Assembly (NCBI GenBank): GCA_947499505.1
Contig: CANMOQ010000002.1
Span: 558,001 to 622,000 of the forward strand
DNA length: 64,000 bases
Direction of reading: 5' to 3'
Source: an uncultured Erythrobacter sp.
GTDB lineage: Bacteria > Pseudomonadota > Alphaproteobacteria > Sphingomonadales > Sphingomonadaceae
Shown here: piece after piece, positions 58,983 through 64,000 of the stretch
Layout of the letters: every line of letters starts with the position of its first letter
Position numbering within the stretch: the first letter of the stretch is position 1
Notes under the pieces: model-generated
Told to the model about the DNA's origin: nothing
Database searches by the model: none
What the model saw: the letters and a program-made list of their open reading frames with translations, nothing else
Translations under genes and position numbers: made by a program

Positions 58983-60302
58983 ATGGCGCAGACACAGCAG
59001 CCATTACGCATTGCAATCGCCGGTTTGGGCACAGTGGGCGCGGGCGTGATTCGTCTGCTTGAAACCAATCGCGATTTGATCGCGGCGCGCGCCGGGCGCG
59101 GTATCGAAGTGACCAGCGTGAGTGCGCGCGACCGGCACAAGGACCGCTGCATTGATCTGTCAGCCTACAGCTGGACCGACGATATGATGACGATGAGCAG
59201 CGCGGCTGACGTTGATGTCGTGGTCGAACTCATCGGCGGCTCTGACGGCCCGGCCTTGGCGCTGGCGAAATCCGCGCTTGAAGGCGGCAAAGGCTTTGTG
59301 ACCGCGAACAAGGCGATGATTGCGCATCATGGCATGGCACTCGCTACTTTGGCCGATGACAACGCTGCTGCGCTCAAGTTTGAAGCAGCCGTGGCGGGCG
59401 GCATTCCGGTGGTGAAGGGCCTGCGCGAGGGCGCGGCGGCCAATGTAATCACCCGGATTTACGGCATTCTCAACGGCACCTGCAATTACATCCTGTCAGA
59501 GATGGAGCAGACCGGCGCTGACTTTGGCGAGACCTTGGCCGAGGCGCAAAAGCTGGGTTATGCGGAAGCCGACCCGACCTTCGACATTGAAGGCGTGGAC
59601 GCGGCGCATAAGCTCGCGATCCTGGCCGGTATTGGCTTTGGCGCTGAGGTTGATTTTGATGCGGTGCGCACGACCGGCATCACTCAAGTGCGCAGCGCCG
59701 ACATCGCTCAGGCCGATGCGCTTGGCTATGTGATCCGCTTGATCGCTCAGGCCGATGTCGATGGCGGTGAGGCGGATGCCCCGCATTTGCTCCAGCGGGT
59801 TCGCCCATGCCTCGTGCCTAAGGACCATCCGCTCGCCCCAGTCGATGGGCCAACCAATGCGGTGGTTGCGGAAGGCAATTTCTCTGGCCGGCTGCTGTTC
59901 CAGGGCGCAGGCGCAGGCGATGGCCCCACGGCGAGCGCTGTGGTGGCTGACCTTATTGATATCGCACGCGGCGACACTGGCGCGCCGTTCTCTGTGCCCG
60001 CAGGTCAGCTTAAGAAGCTCGCGCCAGCGGAGCCCGGCCACCGCATGGAGCGGACCTATCTGCGCTTCACCGTGGCCGACCGTCCCGGCGTGCTGGCCGA
60101 AATCACAGCGGCGATGCGCGACGGCGCTGTCTCGATTGAGAGCCTCATTCAAAAGGGACGGCCTTCGCAGGGCGATGATGTGCTGGTCGCGATGGTCACG
60201 CATGAGGGGCAGGAGCGCTGCGTGCACAAGGCGCTCGATCTGCTGGAGGGCTCAGACAGCCTCACCGCGCCGCCATTGGTGATGCCGATCCTGAAGAGTT
60301 AG
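58983..60302 (+). CDS. hom: Homoserine dehydrogenase
   Basis: 439 residues from ATG 58983 (GAAGGG 11 bases upstream); a TTG two codons earlier is less likely. NAD(P) loop 'IAGLGTVGAGVIRLLE', 'VTANKAMIAHHG', 'AAVAGGIPVVKGLREGAAANVITRIYGILNGTCNYILSEM', and a C-terminal ACT domain ('YLRFTVADRPGVLAEITAAMRDGAVSIESLIQ') that senses threonine. Reduces aspartate semialdehyde to homoserine for Met/Thr/Ile. Confidence 0.97.
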   Translation: MAQTQQPLRIAIAGLGTVGAGVIRLLETNRDLIAARAGRGIEVTSVSARDRHKDRCIDLSAYSWTDDMMTMSSAADVDVVVELIGGSDGPALALAKSALEGGKGFVTANKAMIAHHGMALATLADDNAAALKFEAAVAGGIPVVKGLREGAAANVITRIYGILNGTCNYILSEMEQTGADFGETLAEAQKLGYAEADPTFDIEGVDAAHKLAILAGIGFGAEVDFDAVRTTGITQVRSADIAQADALGYVIRLIAQADVDGGEADAPHLLQRVRPCLVPKDHPLAPVDGPTNAVVAEGNFSGRLLFQGAGAGDGPTASAVVADLIDIARGDTGAPFSVPAGQLKKLAPAEPGHRMERTYLRFTVADRPGVLAEITAAMRDGAVSIESLIQKGRPSQGDDVLVAMVTHEGQERCVHKALDLLEGSDSLTAPPLVMPILKS

Positions 60303-60337
60303 TGGAGCGCGGGCTGGCTTAGTCCGGCCCAAACCCT

Positions 60338-61003
60338 CTACTCAGGCCCATCCAGACTGGAGCTGGGAGCACCCAGCGCCGCGCGGCGGGCTTTTTCTTC
60401 TTCTTCGGTCAGCTCGCGGTCGCCCAGCGGCGGAAGGCCGCGCGCAATCCGATCCGCATCCGATCCCTCGGGCGCTTCTGGCAGGGCCTCGACGTCGATG
60501 AGCAGCGCGGCCTCAGGCGGGCATGGCGGGATCAGGCACAATCCGCCGACCGTCGCTGGCCCGCGAAATATTCCCGCCCCCGCCACATCGGGCGGCGGCA
60601 AGGTGCCTGCGTTCTGCGTCTCTTGCGCATAGCGCCGCTGGGCATCCTCGCGGCTGCCGCTGTAAAAATTGGAATTGTCCTCACCGATCTGGCGGCAAAC
60701 GATGATATCGCCCGATATGCTGGCTGCATCGGCCTCTTCCTCGCAGGCGCGCACATTGCTTTGGTTCACCTCGCCGCGCGGGACCGTGACCGTGAGGTCG
60801 ATCCGAAACGGCTCATCCTCGCCTTCCGGCTCCTCATCTGCCTGATCCGTTTCAGAAGCCTCCGCGTCCGACGCGGGGCTGTCATCTTGGGCATGCACAG
60901 GAGCGGTGAGGAAAAGCAGCGCGGCGGCAGCAGGAGAAATCGCCAAGAGATGCGGGCAATTGCGCACAACCTTTGCCGGTTCGCTCGACCTGCTGCTCGA
61001 CAA
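60338..61003 (-). CDS. Hypothetical secreted protein with acidic N-terminus
   Basis: 221 residues from ATG 61003. A long signal-like N-terminus (ending at 'LTAPVHAQDD', ~37) is followed by a strongly acidic stretch (ASETDQADEEPEGEDEP). Then 'CEEEADAASISGDIIVCRQIG' with two Cys that could pair, seen in other sphingomonad hypotheticals ('GDIVVCG/R'), and a Pro/Gly-rich middle. Function unknown. Convergent with hom. Confidence 0.65.
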   Translation of the reverse strand: MSSSRSSEPAKVVRNCPHLLAISPAAAALLFLTAPVHAQDDSPASDAEASETDQADEEPEGEDEPFRIDLTVTVPRGEVNQSNVRACEEEADAASISGDIIVCRQIGEDNSNFYSGSREDAQRRYAQETQNAGTLPPPDVAGAGIFRGPATVGGLCLIPPCPPEAALLIDVEALPEAPEGSDADRIARGLPPLGDRELTEEEEKARRAALGAPSSSLDGPE

Positions 61004-61092
61004 GGCTTGCTCCTATTGTCTAAGCGCTTGACCCAAGGCCACAGCGCTCCACCTGCTTGGCGGCCACACACCCTGTAAGGAATGAATTCGTC

Positions 61093-62112
61093 ATGAACAC
61101 CCCCGCTGAAACAGATATGCTCGCCAGCAAGGATGAGGGCCAGGAAAACGCGCTCGACCGGGTTTTGGTGCTGGAAATGGTGCGTGTGACAGAGGCAGCC
61201 GCCGTGGCTGCTGCGCAATTGGTGGGACGTGGCGATGAGAAAGCCGCTGATGCCGCCGCGGTGGAGGCCATGCGCCGCGCGTTCGACACGCTGTATATGG
61301 ACGGCACCGTGGTGATCGGCGAGGGTGAACGTGACGAAGCCCCGATGCTCTATATTGGCGAGAAGGTCGGCGGCGCGCCGGGCAAGGGCCCCAAGATCGA
61401 CATCGCGCTCGATCCGCTGGAAGGCACCACCATCACCGCAAAAGCTGGCCCGAATGCGCTGGCCGTCTTGGCGGCGGCGGAGGAAGGCTGCCTGCTCAAC
61501 GCGCCTGACACTTACATGGACAAGATCGCTGTTGGGCCGGGCTATCCCGAGGGCGTGATTGATCTAGCCAAATCGCCAACCGAGAATGTGAAAGCGGTCG
61601 CTGCGGCCAAAGGGGTGGAGCCGGGCGATATTATCATTTGCGTGCTCGACCGTCCGCGCCATGCAGACCTGATCGCCGAATTGCGCTCCATCGGTTGCGG
61701 CGTGGTACTGATCGGGGATGGCGACGTTGCTGGCGTGATCGCTGTCACGGACGAGGACACCACGATCGACATGTATATGGGCCAGGGCGGCGCGCCAGAG
61801 GGCGTGCTGGCCGCTGCCGCATTGCGCTGCGTCGGGGGTCAGTTCAACGGCCGCCTGGTGTTCCGCAACGAAGATGAAAAGGCCCGCGCCCGCAAATGGG
61901 GCATCACCGAATTTGACCGCATTTATAAGCTGGAAGAGCTGGCGAGCGGCGATTGCATCTTTGCCGCAACCGGCGTGACCCAGGGCTCGCTGCTCGACGG
62001 AGTAAAGCGCCGCCGCAAACCAACCGGCGAGACAATTATGACCACCGACAGCGTAGTGATGCGCGCTTCATCAGGCACCGTGCGCTGGATCCGAGGCGAG
62101 CATAAGGTTTGA
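61093..62112 (+). CDS. glpX: Class II fructose-1,6-bisphosphatase
   Basis: 339 residues from ATG 61093 (AAGGA 9-13 bases upstream); an in-frame ATG at 61057 adds 12 unlikely residues. GlpX motifs: 'DGTVVIGEGERDEAPMLYIGEKVG', 'DIALDPLEGTTITAKAGPNALAVLA', 'LDRPRHADLIAELRSIGCGV', 'GQGGAPEGVLAAAALRC'. Li+-inhibited Mn-dependent enzyme of gluconeogenesis. Monocistronic. Confidence 0.97.
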   Translation: MNTPAETDMLASKDEGQENALDRVLVLEMVRVTEAAAVAAAQLVGRGDEKAADAAAVEAMRRAFDTLYMDGTVVIGEGERDEAPMLYIGEKVGGAPGKGPKIDIALDPLEGTTITAKAGPNALAVLAAAEEGCLLNAPDTYMDKIAVGPGYPEGVIDLAKSPTENVKAVAAAKGVEPGDIIICVLDRPRHADLIAELRSIGCGVVLIGDGDVAGVIAVTDEDTTIDMYMGQGGAPEGVLAAAALRCVGGQFNGRLVFRNEDEKARARKWGITEFDRIYKLEELASGDCIFAATGVTQGSLLDGVKRRRKPTGETIMTTDSVVMRASSGTVRWIRGEHKV

Positions 62113-62144
62113 GGGAGCAGTGAGGAGCCTCTGAGAACCATAGG

Positions 62145-62534
62145 GTGAGCAGAGAACGTGAAGCTGAGCGGATCGTAGAAGCCGCCTGTGCTCAAGGTAT
62201 CGACGATCGAGTTTCAGACGTCTCCTGGACCAGAAATGCTATCTCTTGCTTATTTTCCTCATTGAGCGATCTGACTGATACACAACGTCGTGCTCTAACT
62301 CTTTTGACAGATTCTGATCGAGACAAAGCGACGACAGAATCCGTGTTGAAGGCACTTTGGACCGAAATTGAATCTGGCGAAGAACGCATAGGCACCATTG
62401 GCAGAATTCTCGTGTGCGGCATCAAAGGTGAAGTCGCTAACGAAGTGCTTGTTTTGGAAGATATCATCTACGGAGCTGCAGAGGTCGGGATTGCCGATGT
62501 GCATATTCGCTCATGCCTTGGCATTAAAGTCTGA
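62145..62534 (+). CDS. Hypothetical protein
   Basis: 129 residues from GTG 62145. Soluble, with 'AISCLFSSLSDLTDTQRRALTLLTDSDRDKATTESVLKALW' and a C-terminal 'VLEDIIYGAAEVGIADVHIRSCLG'. No recognisable domain. More AT-rich in composition than glpX and the flanking hydrolase, which suggests recent acquisition. The start has no strong RBS. Confidence 0.5.
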   Translation: MSREREAERIVEAACAQGIDDRVSDVSWTRNAISCLFSSLSDLTDTQRRALTLLTDSDRDKATTESVLKALWTEIESGEERIGTIGRILVCGIKGEVANEVLVLEDIIYGAAEVGIADVHIRSCLGIKV

Positions 62535-62635
62535 AGCTGACTTGCTCTGTCTGATCGCGCTATTGCTCAAGAAGCTCGGACCGGACAGGGTCTCCAAATG
62601 AGCCCGCGATAGCTGCGGATCGCCCCTTGCAGCAA

Positions 62636-64000
62636 TCAGCCCCCCAGGTCTGGCAATTTTGCAAAGTCCGGCGCCTCCACAACAATCCGGTTTGATGTGG
62701 CCGCTTCGCCGCGCATGAAAACATGCATCGCCTCGCCAACTTGCGGGGAGGTCATGAACAGATTGTGGCCTGCGTTCTCGACCATGATCTGCTCGACATT
62801 GCTTAAGCCTGCGGTCGCCTCGGCATGCCCTTCGGGATAGGTTCGACCATCCAAAGTTCCGGTCAGCATCAAGACTGGCGTGTCGCCGAACGGGCCATCG
62901 CGAAAATCGGGACCGGCGTCGATCTCTGGCAGCTCGGCGAGGATCTGCGGCATCGGAAAGTTCAGAAAAGCGCCGACGGGAGAGGCCGCAGTTTGCTGCT
63001 CAAATGCCTTAAGCCGGGCGGGCGTGATGCCGGATGCGCGGTCCATCGCCAGTGACATGGCCGACAATGTGATCGGCTCATCCGGGGTCCAGAAACGCTG
63101 CAGCACAAAGGTGATCAAGGTCGGGTCGCCTTCGTCGATCTGCCGGTACATCATCAGCATCACAGCCGCGTATTGCGGATCAGAAATCAGACCGCCCATG
63201 AATTGCTGCAAATGCCGTTTTTGCAGGAGCAGGTCATAGGTCGTGCCATCGCGCTTCGGCACGGTGACCGTCATCGGTTCGGCGTCGAGCTTGGCGTGAA
63301 CGCGGCTGATCAGGCCCAATATGTCGGGATAGAGCTGCGCTGCTTCAGGCTGCTGATCGACGGCGGCTTGCAAGCGTTCAAAATAGCTGAGCGTGCGCGA
63401 TGGCAGCTTCACCGTCTGATCAAGGCCCTCGGTCGCTGCCATGATCACGCGGTCGAGCTCGTCCGGAATTGCGGCCAGCGTCGCCAGCGCCAAATGGCTG
63501 CCATAGGAAATCGACCACAGCGAAATTTGCTCCGCCCCAAGATGCTGGCGAAGGTCGGAGAGGTCCTGCGCGCTTTCGGCGGTGTTGAAGCCGCGCAGAT
63601 CAACGCCTTGCTCAGCCCAGCTCGCCGCGCATTCGCGCACCGCCAGCCGGTAACGCAGGGCATGCTCTGCATCGCTGATCCGCTCCATTTCACCGATCGT
63701 GAGGCTGGAGGTGCAGCGCTCTGGTTGCTGAGACTGGCCGGTGCCGCGCTGGTCAAATGCGATCACATCGCCGTGCTGGCGCATCGCCATAAACAGCGGG
63801 AAGCGCGGCCCTGTCGCGGTGCCAATTCCAGAGCCGCCGGGACCGCCTGAGAGATAGACAATCGGGCTGCCGGGCGTGTCTGTCGTGGCTGGGAAGCGGA
63901 CATAGGCGAGCTCTGTCGTCCCGCTGGCCAGATCGCTGCGGTTCATCGGCACGGTCAGTGTGCCTTGAAACGCCTCCACGCTCTCGCCGCTGCGCGCCTC
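62636..64000 (-). CDS. Alpha/beta hydrolase (proline iminopeptidase/TAP-like), 5' end beyond window
   Basis: The frame is open to base 64000, so the N-terminus is outside; about 454 residues are visible. Oxyanion region 'VYLSGGPGGSGIGTA', then 'FDQRGTGQSQQPERC' and the nucleophile elbow 'LWSISYGSHLAL' (S-x-S-Y-G instead of the usual G-x-S-Y-G). C-terminal TAP-like part 'PVLMLTGTLDGRTYPEGHAEATAGLSNVEQIMVENAGHNLF' carries Asp and His of the triad. Peptidase or esterase of the S33 family; likely secreted (the signal would be outside). Confidence 0.85.
   Translation of the reverse strand, partial: EARSGESVEAFQGTLTVPMNRSDLASGTTELAYVRFPATTDTPGSPIVYLSGGPGGSGIGTATGPRFPLFMAMRQHGDVIAFDQRGTGQSQQPERCTSSLTIGEMERISDAEHALRYRLAVRECAASWAEQGVDLRGFNTAESAQDLSDLRQHLGAEQISLWSISYGSHLALATLAAIPDELDRVIMAATEGLDQTVKLPSRTLSYFERLQAAVDQQPEAAQLYPDILGLISRVHAKLDAEPMTVTVPKRDGTTYDLLLQKRHLQQFMGGLISDPQYAAVMLMMYRQIDEGDPTLITFVLQRFWTPDEPITLSAMSLAMDRASGITPARLKAFEQQTAASPVGAFLNFPMPQILAELPEIDAGPDFRDGPFGDTPVLMLTGTLDGRTYPEGHAEATAGLSNVEQIMVENAGHNLFMTSPQVGEAMHVFMRGEAATSNRIVVEAPDFAKLPDLGG

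Noticed and set aside
1..64000. CRISPR arrays, rRNA genes, prophage structural genes
   Set aside because: No regularly spaced repeats, rRNA motifs or phage genes were noticed.

Overview
The window looks like the chromosome of a GC-rich alphaproteobacterium, most likely a marine sphingomonad of the Erythrobacteraceae type. This rests on MipZ (division-plane ATPase), a BamF-like DUF3035 lipoprotein next to lspA, a fused cysNC, a Rieske/cytochrome b/c1 operon of alphaproteobacterial form, a proline-rich TonB with tandem ExbD genes, and a small Arg-rich protein typical of sphingomonads. No rRNA, CRISPR array, prophage or plasmid functions were seen.

Layout. 0-8.7 kb: end of an RND pump gene, DUF445 protein, an orphan FlbT-like gene, a TonB-C-domain secreted protein, etfBA with a palindromic operator, an LprI-like protein, sucC (without sucD) and a CysQ/IMPase-family phosphatase. 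8.65-11.3 kb: a small accessory island with an ISXO2/IS1595-type transposase gene lacking visible terminal repeats, a structured leader-like element, a 63-residue helix-turn-helix protein with its own terminator, a HEPN-like protein overlapping a small convergent ORF, and two dispersed repeats. 11.3-22 kb: OmpA-type lipoprotein, CorC/HlyC exporter, then a long minus-strand housekeeping run gpmA-purE-purK-folA-ribF-ileS-lspA-bamF, and tRNA-Thr(GGT). 22-33 kb: SDR, acyl-CoA dehydrogenase, paired bacterial PH-domain membrane proteins, GNAT, threonine aldolase, EamA transporter, epimerase, PepN and YfiH. 33-43 kb: petABC, apt, a CPA-type antiporter, OmpA lipoprotein and a cysD-cysNC-cysQ sulfate assimilation operon. 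43-50.6 kb: tRNA-Gly(TCC), nadM/Nudix-nadV nicotinamide salvage, panC, mipZ, a J-domain protein and phosphomannomutase. 50.6-64 kb: Lhr-type helicase, a tonB-exbB-exbD-exbD operon followed by a second exbD pair whose last member has lost the proton-pathway aspartate, hom, glpX and a partial alpha/beta hydrolase.

How the genes work together: the bc1 operon and etfBA feed the ubiquinone-linked respiratory chain; cysD/cysNC/cysQ activate sulfate and remove PAP; nadV and nadM form a two-step route from nicotinamide to NAD; ileS-lspA-bamF links isoleucyl-tRNA charging with lipoprotein maturation and an outer-membrane assembly lipoprotein; tonB/exbB/exbD energise outer-membrane receptors, probably for iron.

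The most unusual signals are: (1) an exbD paralogue cluster ending in a pseudo-ExbD with Leu at the essential Asp position; (2) gpmA, whose homology start falls on an ATC codon with a well placed Shine-Dalgarno while the only upstream canonical start lies inside a 35-bp perfect palindrome; (3) that palindrome has a sister copy 10 kb away with compensating changes in both arms; (4) a divergent inverted repeat in front of the NAD salvage genes; and (5) the structured element in front of the small HTH gene. Functional calls rest on motif and family recognition by eye, without database searches.
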